The notes under the pieces were generated by a model. It worked only from the letters and a program-made list of their open reading frames with translations. It was not told the origin of the DNA and searched no databases. A stretch of 64,000 nt of DNA from Paludibacteraceae bacterium (GTDB lineage Bacteria > Bacteroidota > Bacteroidia > Bacteroidales > Paludibacteraceae). Positions 43,857 through 54,134 of this stretch are shown in pieces (the first letter of the stretch is position 1; each line of letters begins with the position of its first letter). The stretch covers positions 1-64,000 of the forward strand of contig JAKSNH010000004.1 of NCBI GenBank assembly GCA_024399955.1. The letters are read 5' to 3'. The position numbers were made by a program, and so were the translations under genes.

Positions 43857-46800
43857 GGGGGACTGGGATTGAACTTTGGCGGACTGGCGTTGTTCGCGGA
43901 GTTGCTGGCGGATAGCGCGACGGCGTTTGGCATCGCCCGGATTGAAGTCATGACGGAAGATAAGACCTACACCTTCCTGCATATTAGCCTGTCGCATAGA
44001 GTACTTATCCACCGAATGCGTATAGACCTTAGCACGGAGTTTACCGTTCTTGGTGAGTTCATACTCAATATCCGCATCACCAAAGAAAGGACGATTAGAC
44101 AAGTCATTATACCGATAACCCACATTACCATTGATAGTTAAGCGATCAACAGGCTGCAATTGGATATTAGCTTCGTACTCATACTCCGAATTAGCCTGCA
44201 TATTATCCGAACGCATATTGAAACCAAACGACACGACATCGGTGAGTTTACTGAGCCACGAGTTAATCTGTCCCGTCACAGTAGAGGACAGCAGACTATA
44301 TGCCTCGCCACTGCCACCACCGGATGTGGCGGTGCGGATATACTCGGGCGTGAAGAACCGATTGAATGCCAGCAGATAGATGACTTGACGCATCAGCATT
44401 GATTCCGTATTGATGACAGCGTAAATCTGCGCAGAGACGGACTCTTCGGTCTGAGGGAACTCAATACCGAACGAGAAAGTAGGATCATCAAAGTTGCCTT
44501 GCATCTTAATAACACAATCGACAGGGATAGACGAGCGAGAGGTGATGGTAGAGGCATCGGTGCCAAAGAGGTCCTTGAGCGATGCGGTACATCTATACCG
44601 CGCAGTAACGTCTAATTCCGGATTAAGCGGATTGCCGGACCAAGTAACGGTGGAACCATCGGCAATCATGAACTCACGACGCACTATATTAGCAATGGAG
44701 TAGGTGAACTCGCCGGACTGAAGTCGAATAGAGCCTAAGAGCTGTATATCGCCGGTATTGGTGTTCATAGACAGGGCTATTGAGCCTTCGCCGCGTCCCA
44801 CCAAGCCATCTCCGTTATGGGAGTTCATGAGCAGATGGACCTTAGCCTGCGGAGTGAGGTCGATATTAAAACGCAGATGCACCGGCGTAGTGGGCACAAT
44901 GACCGCAGGAGTAACTTCCGCCTCCAATGTGTCCTCTACCATCGGTTGGTTAGCCGAACGGAAGATAATAAAGTCCGAATTAGTGGCTGACGATGCTGTC
45001 GTGGTAGTGAGATAAAAATCCGTTCCTTCGGTAGCCATGGCATCTACATCAACATTCACCTCCTGACCGCCGTATATATGCACCTTACCCGACGCATACG
45101 CCTTACCATAGTACATCTGGTCTTCCAACTTAGGCATATCAAATCCGAGCAGGTTATGGCAGCGTATATTGAGGTCAAAGCGGATATCCTGGAAATTATC
45201 ATGGGTGACGGCACCATCTAAGATAGCCGAATGGCCATCCTTGTCATACAAACGGATATTAGAGAATGAGATAGACGTGGTATCCAACACGATGGTATCG
45301 GTGAGCGAATAGGTACAGCCGGTAAAAGGCACAGTGATATGTGCATCCTTGGCTAAGACCTGTGCCGTAACAAAAGTATGCAGTTTCCATCCAAAGACAT
45401 GAATGAGGCCATAGCCCTGACCGTTGATGTTATCTAAGATACCATTGGTCCAATGATTAATGAGCGACAAGGGTGCACCATTGGCATCGATGTATAGTTC
45501 CCAATAAACAGGATCATTCTTAACTCGTCCATGTACCGTAGCCACAAGCATAGAGTCACGTTGCGCCAGACCATCTATGATGATATGATTAGACACCGAA
45601 TCGAGCGTAGCGGTAGCTGATACGCGTCCTAAGTCGGCGCCATTGATATAGCCATGTGGCATGGACACAGCTGCCTCGAACTGCGTGCGGTCTTCCTTGC
45701 GGAACAGATGTACCCAGCCGGATACTGCTCCTTGTATATCGACGGCATTGAGCACAGCGGTAGCCGATAGGAAATAACCTAATTGGATATCCTGCAGGTC
45801 AATCTTAACGGTGTCCGCAGGGTTATTGGATATGGCACCATGGACAGCAATGGATTGGTCGGCAGTATAGAGTCGCATGTGATTGATAAGCCATGTTGTA
45901 TCGGCTGCGGTATAGGTGATATCCGATTCCTCCATGGACCACACCTTGGTACCTAAGTCGAATCGGGTAGGCAGGATATGGGTATGCATACGGAGGTTAT
46001 TATCCTCGTCCCTGGCGAAGGCGGCTACGCAGGCTACATCTAGATTCATATCCAGCGAGTCCATGGGGGTAAAGAGGAACGATAGCAGCATGGTATCCTG
46101 TTGTGCAGTGATATCCACCATGTAGGTGAGACTATCTATCTGCAGTCGTGTAGAATCCTGCTCCCGGATATGCTGATTGGTTTGTATATGGAACGTCATG
46201 GAGCGGTCTGGTGTGACATTGGTGAGAGACAATGCTATGCTGTCGTAACTGAAGTTACCGGAATGGATAACAGGCACATGTGCCGCGAAGTCATACACGC
46301 TATCCAAATCATTTATATAGCCATCCATCACCAATGTATCAGGAATGACCATTGGGGACGAAGTGAATACTTGTAGCAGTTCGGTGAGCGAATTACATTC
46401 AGCGTGCAGTTGCAGTTGTTGTCCGCAGGGCGGTGTTGCATAGGTTGGTACTAAGGAAGGTAGTACCTGATGCGCATATCTGAGCATTGCTCCGGGCACC
46501 ATGTTCCAAGGCATGGAGCCGGCTATGTCGGCATTGAGGACAGGCGATTCGATGATGAGCAGATGCAGAGAGTCATACGAAGCTGTTATGTCGGCATAGG
46601 GAATGACGAGTTGGTGATGATGTCCCATCAAAGATATGGTGTCGAGATGTAGGTATCCTATGGCGTGGGTGATGAGGTTGGTATTGAGCGGAGCCTGCCA
46701 ATGTGCCGTCATATTGGTATTAACGGATAGTCGATTCACAGAGTCGGTTCCGAATAGTCGATCAGTAACGAGTGCGGGCAACGCCATGGTTATGTCCATA

Positions 46801-47972
46801 GTGAGAGAATCCGCCATTGTGCCTTCGGCATGTATATCGCAGTCTAACTGAGGAGACTGAGCCTGTACCGATGCCGCGAACGCCATTTGCAGTGGTTGCT
46901 GAGCATCATATGTGCCTTCTGCCGTAACCGAAGCTTGTAGAGGGGGCAACTGCATGTTTTCCACGAACCGCGATAAGCGCAGCGAACGGGAGGACGCCCG
47001 AAGAGTATAGTTGAGAGTTGTATCCACTGTCACATCGGTTTGGACAGTGCCAAGGGCGGTACGCAGTGCACCGAGCACAGATAAGTGTTGATTATGGAAA
47101 GTGAGTTGTCCCTGATAGTGCAGTTGCCCTAATTGGCGCAGTGCTTGAGGTGGCGCAAGGGGACGACGAAGGATATCCGATGCCAATCCATAGGCTGTGA
47201 CGGCATTAGCGGATAGATCATCGCATGTGATATGGGCATATAAGCTATCCTGATGGGTAGGATGTATAACTTGGACATGCCCGCGGAAGATATTTTGGTT
47301 GCGATAGACGAGTTGGATTTGATCGGCGTAGATAGAGTCTAACGATCCATGCAGTTGTGTTTGGATAAACCCATCTACTCCGGAGGTGGAGGCTTTGATG
47401 GTGACGTGATGCACTTTAGCAATGGGTTCCGAAGCCTTGGGATCCATCATCAAACTCCATTCGGTAGTGAGTCCCTTCACCATTATATCACGATTGGACG
47501 GACGATGGATATAATGAATATATGCTTGATGGATAGCTATATCCTGAAGATCCACAACATACGGCATCGGTTGCGCATTACCCGTGAATAGGGTGCGTAA
47601 GAAGTCCGCATTGGTGGATGCACTATCCTGAACAAACCGTATATACGGTTGCGTAAGGGAGATTGATGGGAAGGCAAGGATACCATCACGCATCGCCAAT
47701 ACATCCCACTGTGCTCGCAGGGATGGCACATAAAGCAGTGTATCTCGTTGATCATCACTGACATACAGTCCGGTTACTGTGAGATGAGATGGCAGGTCCC
47801 AATACAGATGGTCGATACTAACATCGGCGTTTAATCGTTCACTAAGTCGCTCCGTAGCATAGTTCACTAACCATCCCTGCACCCGTTCCGATCGGATGGC
47901 ATACCAAACTCCGCCAATCAGTAGCCAGATTAGCAAGATGAGGATAGTGAATATGAAAATAAAGCGTTTCAT
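43848..47972 (-). CDS. tamB: TamB-like translocation and assembly module protein
   Basis: Large periplasm-spanning protein that moves lipids or barrel proteins towards the outer membrane. In 1374 residues a single N-terminal membrane anchor (FIFIFTILILLIWLLIGGVW) precedes a long beta-groove region. The C-terminal DUF490/TamB domain contains RRFMIADGSTVTWSGNPLNP in close variant form and LDVTARY near 1140. ATG 47972 overlaps the truA stop (ATGA), so the two are coupled. No tamA is in the window, as is usual in Bacteroidota. Confidence 0.9.
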   Translation of the reverse strand: MKRFIFIFTILILLIWLLIGGVWYAIRSERVQGWLVNYATERLSERLNADVSIDHLYWDLPSHLTVTGLYVSDDQRDTLLYVPSLRAQWDVLAMRDGILAFPSISLTQPYIRFVQDSASTNADFLRTLFTGNAQPMPYVVDLQDIAIHQAYIHYIHRPSNRDIMVKGLTTEWSLMMDPKASEPIAKVHHVTIKASTSGVDGFIQTQLHGSLDSIYADQIQLVYRNQNIFRGHVQVIHPTHQDSLYAHITCDDLSANAVTAYGLASDILRRPLAPPQALRQLGQLHYQGQLTFHNQHLSVLGALRTALGTVQTDVTVDTTLNYTLRASSRSLRLSRFVENMQLPPLQASVTAEGTYDAQQPLQMAFAASVQAQSPQLDCDIHAEGTMADSLTMDITMALPALVTDRLFGTDSVNRLSVNTNMTAHWQAPLNTNLITHAIGYLHLDTISLMGHHHQLVIPYADITASYDSLHLLIIESPVLNADIAGSMPWNMVPGAMLRYAHQVLPSLVPTYATPPCGQQLQLHAECNSLTELLQVFTSSPMVIPDTLVMDGYINDLDSVYDFAAHVPVIHSGNFSYDSIALSLTNVTPDRSMTFHIQTNQHIREQDSTRLQIDSLTYMVDITAQQDTMLLSFLFTPMDSLDMNLDVACVAAFARDEDNNLRMHTHILPTRFDLGTKVWSMEESDITYTAADTTWLINHMRLYTADQSIAVHGAISNNPADTVKIDLQDIQLGYFLSATAVLNAVDIQGAVSGWVHLFRKEDRTQFEAAVSMPHGYINGADLGRVSATATLDSVSNHIIIDGLAQRDSMLVATVHGRVKNDPVYWELYIDANGAPLSLINHWTNGILDNINGQGYGLIHVFGWKLHTFVTAQVLAKDAHITVPFTGCTYSLTDTIVLDTTSISFSNIRLYDKDGHSAILDGAVTHDNFQDIRFDLNIRCHNLLGFDMPKLEDQMYYGKAYASGKVHIYGGQEVNVDVDAMATEGTDFYLTTTTASSATNSDFIIFRSANQPMVEDTLEAEVTPAVIVPTTPVHLRFNIDLTPQAKVHLLMNSHNGDGLVGRGEGSIALSMNTNTGDIQLLGSIRLQSGEFTYSIANIVRREFMIADGSTVTWSGNPLNPELDVTARYRCTASLKDLFGTDASTITSRSSIPVDCVIKMQGNFDDPTFSFGIEFPQTEESVSAQIYAVINTESMLMRQVIYLLAFNRFFTPEYIRTATSGGGSGEAYSLLSSTVTGQINSWLSKLTDVVSFGFNMRSDNMQANSEYEYEANIQLQPVDRLTINGNVGYRYNDLSNRPFFGDADIEYELTKNGKLRAKVYTHSVDKYSMRQANMQEGVGLIFRHDFNPGDAKRRRAIRQQLREQRQSAKVQSQSPKK

Positions 47973-48721
47973 GATTGGATGGCATCTGGGTATGTTATAT
48001 GTGTTAGGAACAGTCCTTGTGGTGGTGCGGATTGTCCGGCTTGGCATCTATTAAGGGATGCGATGACCTCGTCCCATTGTTGGATAGTCATTTTATGTCT
48101 GCCCACTTCAAATAGTGTGCCCACCACGGCTCGTACCATATTACGCAGGAATCGATCGGCGGTGATAGTAAACACAGCATGTCCATCTCCGAGAACAGTC
48201 CATTCAGCCTGAGTGACGTTGCAGAAGGTTGTTTTGACATCGGTATGCACTTTGCAGAACGCAGCGAAGTCATGTCGTCCGAGCAAGTGAGTGGCTGCTT
48301 CATTCATCAGTGTATAATCGAGTCCGGGAGCGACATAGGTAGTTTGATTCAGGTCAAAGGGCGATTTATACTCCACAACGCGGTATTCGTAGGTGCGTGA
48401 GACAGCTGTGAACCTCGCATGCGCGTCGTCGCTCACAGGATAGATAGCACGTATAGCGATGGTGTCGGGCAGCAGCGAATTGAGTCGAGTCACGAGGTTA
48501 GTTAATTCAATTGACAACGGTTCGTTCATATCCCAGTGCGCCACCATCGATAAGGCATGTACTCCGGCATCGGTGCGTCCCGCCAGCGTGAGAGCAATAG
48601 GCTGCCGCAGGATGGTAGAGAAAGTCTCTTCCATCACCTGCTGCACCGTGATGCCATTCGGTTGCGTTTGCGAACCATGGAAGGAGGTGCCATTATATAT
48701 GAAGTTGACGAAGTAACGCAT
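47969..48721 (-). CDS. truA: tRNA pseudouridine(38-40) synthase
   Basis: Makes pseudouridine at positions 38-40 of the tRNA anticodon arm. It has 250 residues; the catalytic Asp is in LAGRTDAGVHAL (about residue 50), followed by AVSRTYEYRV and FLRNMVRAVVGTL. ATG 48721 fits the family start MRYFVNFIYNG; the gene then overlaps the flippase gene by 29 bases and tamB by four. Confidence 0.96.
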   Translation of the reverse strand: MRYFVNFIYNGTSFHGSQTQPNGITVQQVMEETFSTILRQPIALTLAGRTDAGVHALSMVAHWDMNEPLSIELTNLVTRLNSLLPDTIAIRAIYPVSDDAHARFTAVSRTYEYRVVEYKSPFDLNQTTYVAPGLDYTLMNEAATHLLGRHDFAAFCKVHTDVKTTFCNVTQAEWTVLGDGHAVFTITADRFLRNMVRAVVGTLFEVGRHKMTIQQWDEVIASLNRCQAGQSAPPQGLFLTHITYPDAIQS

Positions 48722-50180
48722 ACAATTCAGGAGATAGGTGAGTGATATGAACGATATATAGTCCTCCGCCCAGCAGGATGACGCTGCGAACGATAGCACT
48801 GATGGCGGTTGACCATGAAGCAAAAGCGTAGGATAGGATGTAATTGAGGGCGAAGATAAGGATAATCAATAGGATGATATACAGGTGTTGTCGGCAGAAG
48901 GGGCGGGTATGAGTGACCATACTAACCACTGTTACTACCAGAGCATAATAGATAAGGTCGGATAGCAGTGTAGCTGCTGCAGCTCCTTCCATGCCATAAA
49001 CAGGAATAAGGGCGTTATTGAGCAGCAGAGCTGCGATGGTTAGTACGAGTGAGTTAACCAACGACAAGGCATAGAGTTTAGAATAGGAGAGGGTAGGCAG
49101 GAATATATTAAACGATGCCACTAATAACTGACCTAACCCTAATAGGAGCACTACTTGTCGTGCTACAGCATAGGTGGCGCCATTAGGCAGGATGAGGAAG
49201 ATAAGGTCTATGTTAATCCATATAGCCAGCAGTATGAATCCACCGATTAGCATGAGGTTGGTGGAGGCTTGGTTGAGTAACCGCTGGATAGTAGGTGTGT
49301 CATTCTCTTTGATAGCGGTGGCCATCTCCGGTTGGGTGATGGCAGTGACGGAGCGGTAAGGTATAGAAACCATCACAGCGATGTAGGTAGCGATAGCAAA
49401 TATACCTGTGTAACTGAGTCCCATTTGTGCGGTGATGAAGAAAGACGACAGCGTAGGTGCCAAAACAGAAGTAATGGCCGTAACGATGAGGAAGAGGGTA
49501 TAGAGGATGTATGACCTAATTACCTCTCGATGGTTATGCAGGAAGGAGAAGTCAGGGCAGAATAGATCGCTGAGCGGACGAGGAGTGATGACGATGAGGT
49601 AGATTATATTGATGAGTGCAGCAATGGCATAGGTGCCACAAATAGCCCATACCATGCCGTCTAATGATATGACATGGAAGGCATATAGTAAGTATGCAAT
49701 GAGCATGGATAGTCGCACTACTATTTCGCGCACAAAGCGAGGTACGACGATATGCGAAAGGACGTTGGCGTTGGTCTCGAAGATAGTCTGGTAGAGCAAG
49801 AAGAACGAGATAGGCAGTACCAGGTAATAGTACGATATGAAGAGAGGCGATTTATCGCCAAAGAACTGCGAGAGGGGTTCGTACAGGATGCAGTACAAAG
49901 CCCCAAAGAGCACAAAACCGATGAGCGGAACGAGTGTCGTCCAGAAAAAAGCTCCGTGACTACGTTCCATATAGGGGAAGTAGCGGAAAGCGGAGGAGGA
50001 CGTACCTAATTGCGCTAAACCTACGAATAACGTAGCGGCATCAATGAGTACTCGTGCCAACCCTATTTCCTCGGAAGTGAGGAAACGGGTTAGTACGAAG
50101 AACGTTGTGACAAATCCGATAGCCACTCCTAAGTACGTGACCATCGTGCCTTTGATACTTTGTTTAGCAATTTCGCCCAT
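48693..50180 (-). CDS. polysaccharide flippase (Wzx/MATE-like)
   Basis: Inner-membrane transporter for lipid-linked sugars, 495 residues with about 14 helices. Typical of the oligosaccharide flippase family are the start MGEIAKQSIKGTMVTYLGVA, the SLVNSLVLTIAALLLNNALIPVYG segment (read in parts) and GMEGAAAATLLSDL. No glycosyltransferases adjoin it. Its leader consists of four octamers (50187-50218). Confidence 0.85.
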   Translation of the reverse strand: MGEIAKQSIKGTMVTYLGVAIGFVTTFFVLTRFLTSEEIGLARVLIDAATLFVGLAQLGTSSSAFRYFPYMERSHGAFFWTTLVPLIGFVLFGALYCILYEPLSQFFGDKSPLFISYYYLVLPISFFLLYQTIFETNANVLSHIVVPRFVREIVVRLSMLIAYLLYAFHVISLDGMVWAICGTYAIAALINIIYLIVITPRPLSDLFCPDFSFLHNHREVIRSYILYTLFLIVTAITSVLAPTLSSFFITAQMGLSYTGIFAIATYIAVMVSIPYRSVTAITQPEMATAIKENDTPTIQRLLNQASTNLMLIGGFILLAIWINIDLIFLILPNGATYAVARQVVLLLGLGQLLVASFNIFLPTLSYSKLYALSLVNSLVLTIAALLLNNALIPVYGMEGAAAATLLSDLIYYALVVTVVSMVTHTRPFCRQHLYIILLIILIFALNYILSYAFASWSTAISAIVRSVILLGGGLYIVHITHLSPELYALLRQLHI

Positions 50181-50186
50181 AGGGAT

Positions 50187-50218
50187 TGACTAGTTAACTA
50201 GGAAACTAGGGAACTAGG
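50187..50218 (-). repeat. octamer repeat (4 units) before flippase gene
   Basis: Coding-strand units CCTAGTTC, CCTAGTTT, CCTAGTTA, ACTAGTCA, starting four bases after the stop codon of the FKBP gene. Confidence 0.85.
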
Positions 50219-50221
50219 AAT

Positions 50222-51469
50222 TTATTTCTCTATACCAAGCAGTTCAACCTCGAAGATGAGTGTGGAGTACGGAGGAATAGATCCTGCTTCGCGAGCGCCG
50301 TACCCCAGTTCTTGTGGTATATAGAAGCGGAATTTACTGCCTACAGGCATGAGTTGTACACCTTCTGTCCATCCAGCGATGACTTGGTTGAGTCCGAATG
50401 TGATGGGTTCGCCACGTTCTACGGAGCTATCAAAGACTGTGCCGTCGATGAGAGTGCCATGGTAATGTACTCGTACGCGGTCGGTGGCAGAAGGTTTAGG
50501 ACCTTTTCCCATTTTAATCACTTCGTATTGTAGTCCGGATTCGGTAACGATGACGCCATCTTTGGTAGCGTTAGCAGCCAGGAACTCTTCGCCCTCTTGT
50601 TTGGTTTGGCCATATTTGAGGGAAGCGATAGCGTTTTGGATATATTCAGCGGCCTCTTGTTGAGTGAATTGACTTTCGTCTTGGTACAGACCGTTGATGA
50701 ATCCTTGTTTGATGAGTTCAAAGTCGGTAACTAATTGTTCTACACCTACTAATCCATTGGCTTCTTGTTCCTTGATTGTTTTGCCGATTTGTTCTCCCAT
50801 TGCGATATTTTGTGGATTGATGCATTTTTTCTTGAGTCCGGCATTGACGGCTTTCACGAATTCATTGAATCCGTCACCGGTGGTATCTTCGGCCAGCACG
50901 TAAGCTCTCACGTCGGTGCCATTAGCCACACCAAAAGCATAGTTGATAGAGTCGAGTGTGGTTTCTAATACGATAGTAGCCACTTTCTTGCCGCATTTGC
51001 CACGCACGAGTTTACCGGTTATGGTGGAATCGTTGATGTTTTGGAATTGAGATTGGAAGAAATTACGAGCCTCGTCAGGGTGCATCATGACGGTGTCTCC
51101 CAAGATGCCGTTGATTAGTCCTTGGAAGAATATCTTTTCGTTGATAGGCCATGTTTTTTGGTTCACGAGCCCTGTTGTTTCAAAGCTTTTGACGGATTGT
51201 CCGATGTTCTGACCTACTTCAGCGATAGGCGACAGTTCTTCCACTTTTCCATCGTATCCGCGTTGGAGAGCATTAATGAACTCAGCGACAGCAGCGTCGG
51301 ATGAGTCAGCAGCCATTTGGTAGGCTTTGAGTTGGAGACCATTGAGTAAACCCAGTGTAAAGTTAACAGAGTCATTCATGTCGTTTAAGGTCACTTGTTG
51401 TGCCTTATAGGTGTTGCCGCAGGAAATCATAGCCAGAGCGGCGAAGGCGAAGATTGATAGTTTTTTCAT
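50222..51469 (-). CDS. FKBP-type peptidyl-prolyl isomerase lipoprotein
   Basis: Periplasmic or outer-membrane folding catalyst. The 415 residues begin MKKLSIFAFAALAMISCGN with a lipobox at C17. Two FKBP_N-type helical domains follow (SVNFTLGLLNGLQLKAY near 35; SINYAFGVANGTDVRAY near 170) and one FKBP catalytic domain (VRVHYHGTLIDGTVFDSS, PITFGLNQVIAGWTEGVQLM). The doubled N-domain is longer than in the usual Mip-like protein. It is followed 66 bases upstream by a second, shorter FKBP gene, probably a duplicate. Confidence 0.92.
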   Translation of the reverse strand: MKKLSIFAFAALAMISCGNTYKAQQVTLNDMNDSVNFTLGLLNGLQLKAYQMAADSSDAAVAEFINALQRGYDGKVEELSPIAEVGQNIGQSVKSFETTGLVNQKTWPINEKIFFQGLINGILGDTVMMHPDEARNFFQSQFQNINDSTITGKLVRGKCGKKVATIVLETTLDSINYAFGVANGTDVRAYVLAEDTTGDGFNEFVKAVNAGLKKKCINPQNIAMGEQIGKTIKEQEANGLVGVEQLVTDFELIKQGFINGLYQDESQFTQQEAAEYIQNAIASLKYGQTKQEGEEFLAANATKDGVIVTESGLQYEVIKMGKGPKPSATDRVRVHYHGTLIDGTVFDSSVERGEPITFGLNQVIAGWTEGVQLMPVGSKFRFYIPQELGYGAREAGSIPPYSTLIFEVELLGIEK

Positions 51470-51492
51470 TGTTGTTTGTTATTTTATGATTT

Positions 51493-51513
51493 GTTATTTG
51501 TTATTTATTATTT
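51493..51513 (-). repeat. heptamer repeat before the long FKBP gene
   Basis: Plus-strand GTTATTT, GTTATTT, ATTATTT, with another GTTATTT at 51478-51484 nearer the ATG. It forms most of the A-rich leader. Confidence 0.8.
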
Positions 51514-51535
51514 AGTTATGGATTCATGATATGCT

Positions 51536-52051
51536 TTAGGCACTCTCTATTCCGAGCAGTTCGACGGTGAAGATAAGTGCAGCGTAAGGTGGAATGGAAG
51601 CTCCTGCCCCTTGTGCTCCGTAAGCCAACTCGTAGGGGATATAGAGTTTATACTTACTGCCGACGGACATTAGTTGCAGTCCTTCGGTCCAACCTTTGAT
51701 GACCTGATTGAGTCCGAACGTGATGGATTCGCCGCGTTGATATGAACTATCAAAAACCGTGCCGTCAATGAGGGTGCCTTCGTAGTGCACTTTAACTTTA
51801 TCGGTCGCTTTAGGTTTCTGTCCGAGTGTTGATTCAATCACTTCGTATTGTAAACCGGAAGCGGTGGTTTTGACTTCAGGACGTTTCTTGTTCTCTTCCA
51901 GGAATTTCTCCCCGGCTGCTTTGGCTTCTTTGGAAGCGTTTAGAACAAAGTCCACGCCTTTTTTGAACTCGGCGTAATCCAATTCAGCTACGCCATACTG
52001 CATGAGATACTGAGCAACCGATGTGCCCAAATTAAATGATAAGTTATCCAT
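51536..52051 (-). CDS. FKBP-type peptidyl-prolyl isomerase, short
   Basis: The 171 residues lack a signal peptide (MDNLSFNLGTSVAQYLMQYG), so it is probably cytoplasmic. A partial FKBP_N helix region is followed by a full FKBP domain (KVKVHYEGTLIDGTVFDSS, GYLQLMSVG-type loop, YELAYGAQGAGASIPPY). The catalytic half is close to that of the neighbouring 415-residue protein, which suggests local duplication. It follows ribE after two bases. Confidence 0.9.
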   Translation of the reverse strand: MDNLSFNLGTSVAQYLMQYGVAELDYAEFKKGVDFVLNASKEAKAAGEKFLEENKKRPEVKTTASGLQYEVIESTLGQKPKATDKVKVHYEGTLIDGTVFDSSYQRGESITFGLNQVIKGWTEGLQLMSVGSKYKLYIPYELAYGAQGAGASIPPYAALIFTVELLGIESA

Positions 52052-52053
52052 AT

Positions 52054-52671
52054 TTATTTGATTAGTTGATTCATTCGTGCCAAGTACTTACCGATGATAT
52101 CAAATTCGATATTCACGACGGTGCCGACTTGGATATATTGAAAATTAGTGACTTGATGTGTATAAGGTATGATGCAAACCGATACATACCCTTTATCATC
52201 GATTACTTCGGGTTCGCACACCGTGAGACTCACGCCGTTGATGGTGACTGAACCCTTATCTACGCAGAAGTATCCGCGTCGAATCATTTCTTGTGTGCTG
52301 TCATAGCAGAAGCGATAGTACCAACTGCCTTCGGTCTCTTTGACCTCCACGCATGTAGCACGGCAGTCAACGTGCCCCTGCACGATATGTCCATCCAGCA
52401 ACTTATCCACCGACATAGCTCGTTCGAGGTTCACCCAATCGCCCTCTTTGATTAAGTCGAGGTTGGTGAGCCGCAAGGTCTCCTGCATAGCCGTGACGGT
52501 ATAGAGGTCGCCTTCAGTCTTAACAACCGTCAGACATACACCATTATGGGCAATGGATTGGTCTATACCCATCGTGGCAGGATAAGGGTTACGCAAGGTA
52601 AAATGCTTGTTGGTTTGGTCCTGTTCGATTCGAACCACCTGTGCCATTTGTTCTACAATTCCTGAAAACAT
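52054..52671 (-). CDS. ribE: riboflavin synthase alpha subunit
   Basis: Dismutates lumazine to riboflavin in the last step of vitamin B2 synthesis. It has 205 residues with two homologous lumazine domains: MFSGIVEQMAQVV, HNGVCLTVV in the first and GHVDCRA, GSVTINGVSLTVCEPE in the second. No other rib gene and no FMN riboswitch are visible nearby, so it is not in a rib operon. Confidence 0.95.
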   Translation of the reverse strand: MFSGIVEQMAQVVRIEQDQTNKHFTLRNPYPATMGIDQSIAHNGVCLTVVKTEGDLYTVTAMQETLRLTNLDLIKEGDWVNLERAMSVDKLLDGHIVQGHVDCRATCVEVKETEGSWYYRFCYDSTQEMIRRGYFCVDKGSVTINGVSLTVCEPEVIDDKGYVSVCIIPYTHQVTNFQYIQVGTVVNIEFDIIGKYLARMNQLIK

Positions 52672-52703
52672 AAGGTCTTTTATTGATTATTATTTTTTGT
52701 TTC

Positions 52704-54134
52704 TTACTTACGTAGTAAGTTTTTGAGGTCCCATTTATAGAAGACGAACAGATAGATTAGTATGAGTACTGTGCCGAACGCCATTCGGTAGGTCATTTGA
52801 TGCTGAGCGGGATAGGGTATCAGGTAGAAGATGCCCAAGATGACAGCAATGAGGATGGTGTAAAGAGCAATACGTTTAAGGTCGTATGGTACATTCAGGT
52901 GCTTGCGTCCCACCAAGTAACTGAGCAGCATGATGACGAAGTAACATACGAGGCTACTGCCGCAGGAAGCCCAATAACCGATACGAGGCACAAAGACTAT
53001 TTGCAGCACCAGTGTGATTACTAAACCGATTAAGGAGAAGTAAGCACCCCATTTCGTTTCGTCCGTCAGTTTATACCAGAACGATAGGTTGAAGTACACA
53101 CCTTGGAACACATACGTCCATAGTACGACCGGCACTATTTTTAGTCCCACCCAATAATCAGGGCCAATGATGTACTTGAATATATCCAGATACACCACGA
53201 CACCCAATAGAATGAGGTAGGAGAAGATAATGTAGTATTTCATGGCGTCGGCATACGCTTCCACGGACTGGCGGTCCTTATGCTTGGCAAAGACGAATGG
53301 TTCGTATGCATAGCGGAAGGCTTGAGTGAACATCATCATCACCATGGCTACCTTGAAGCACGCTCCGTATATACCTAATTGCATCTTCATATCAGCGCCG
53401 TTGTACAAGAAAGGAAATAAAATACGGTCAAGCGTTTGGTTCATAATGCCTGCTATACCCAACACCAACAGCGGCAAAGAGTACTTAAACATATCTCCCA
53501 ATACGGTAAACGAGTATTTTCCTCCACGAGGCAAAGTGAACGGAATCAGTATGACTGTTTGAATAGCAGTAGCCAAGACATTGCTTAGGAACACATAGAA
53601 GACATCCACTTTCTTGAGTTGAACGATAAAGAGGAGATTAAAGCCTATATTGAGCACCACGAACAGCAGTTTGAGGGCAGCGAATAACAGCGGTCTCTTT
53701 TTATAACGCAAGTACGCGAAGGGTATGCTGGCAAATGCATCCATGGCGACTGTGATAGCCATCATGACAATAAAATCAGAATGCGTAGGGTATTCTAACC
53801 AATCGGCAATAGGTTGCTGCCATATAACACAGGCCATCGCAAACAGAAGCGACGTAGAGAAAATAGTAAGGAATGCCGTTTTATATACTGATGGTGCATC
53901 GTACCCCTCTTTATTGGCGAATCGGAAGAAACCGGTCTCCATTCCATATGTTAGAACAACCAATAATAGTGCGGTCCACGCATACATATTCGTGACATCC
54001 CCATAAGCCGATTCTGCAAATAAATACGTGTACAATGGCACCAGCAAGTAATTGAGGAACTTGCCGATAATAGACGAAAGACCATAAATGGCGGTTTCTT
54101 TCGCCAGGATCTTCATATTACTTAAACTACTCAT
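52704..54134 (-). CDS. oligosaccharide flippase family protein
   Basis: Second Wzx-like inner-membrane flippase, 476 residues and about 14 helices. It shows an N-terminal amphipathic start (MKILAKETAIYGLSSIIGKF) and helix pairs such as YALLVVLTYGMETGFFRFAN in close form. It overlaps rsmI by eight bases. It is unlike the flippase at 48693 in sequence, so the two probably serve different glycans. No glycan-synthesis genes adjoin it. Confidence 0.85.
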   Translation of the reverse strand: MSSLSNMKILAKETAIYGLSSIIGKFLNYLLVPLYTYLFAESAYGDVTNMYAWTALLLVVLTYGMETGFFRFANKEGYDAPSVYKTAFLTIFSTSLLFAMACVIWQQPIADWLEYPTHSDFIVMMAITVAMDAFASIPFAYLRYKKRPLLFAALKLLFVVLNIGFNLLFIVQLKKVDVFYVFLSNVLATAIQTVILIPFTLPRGGKYSFTVLGDMFKYSLPLLVLGIAGIMNQTLDRILFPFLYNGADMKMQLGIYGACFKVAMVMMMFTQAFRYAYEPFVFAKHKDRQSVEAYADAMKYYIIFSYLILLGVVVYLDIFKYIIGPDYWVGLKIVPVVLWTYVFQGVYFNLSFWYKLTDETKWGAYFSLIGLVITLVLQIVFVPRIGYWASCGSSLVCYFVIMLLSYLVGRKHLNVPYDLKRIALYTILIAVILGIFYLIPYPAQHQMTYRMAFGTVLILIYLFVFYKWDLKNLLRK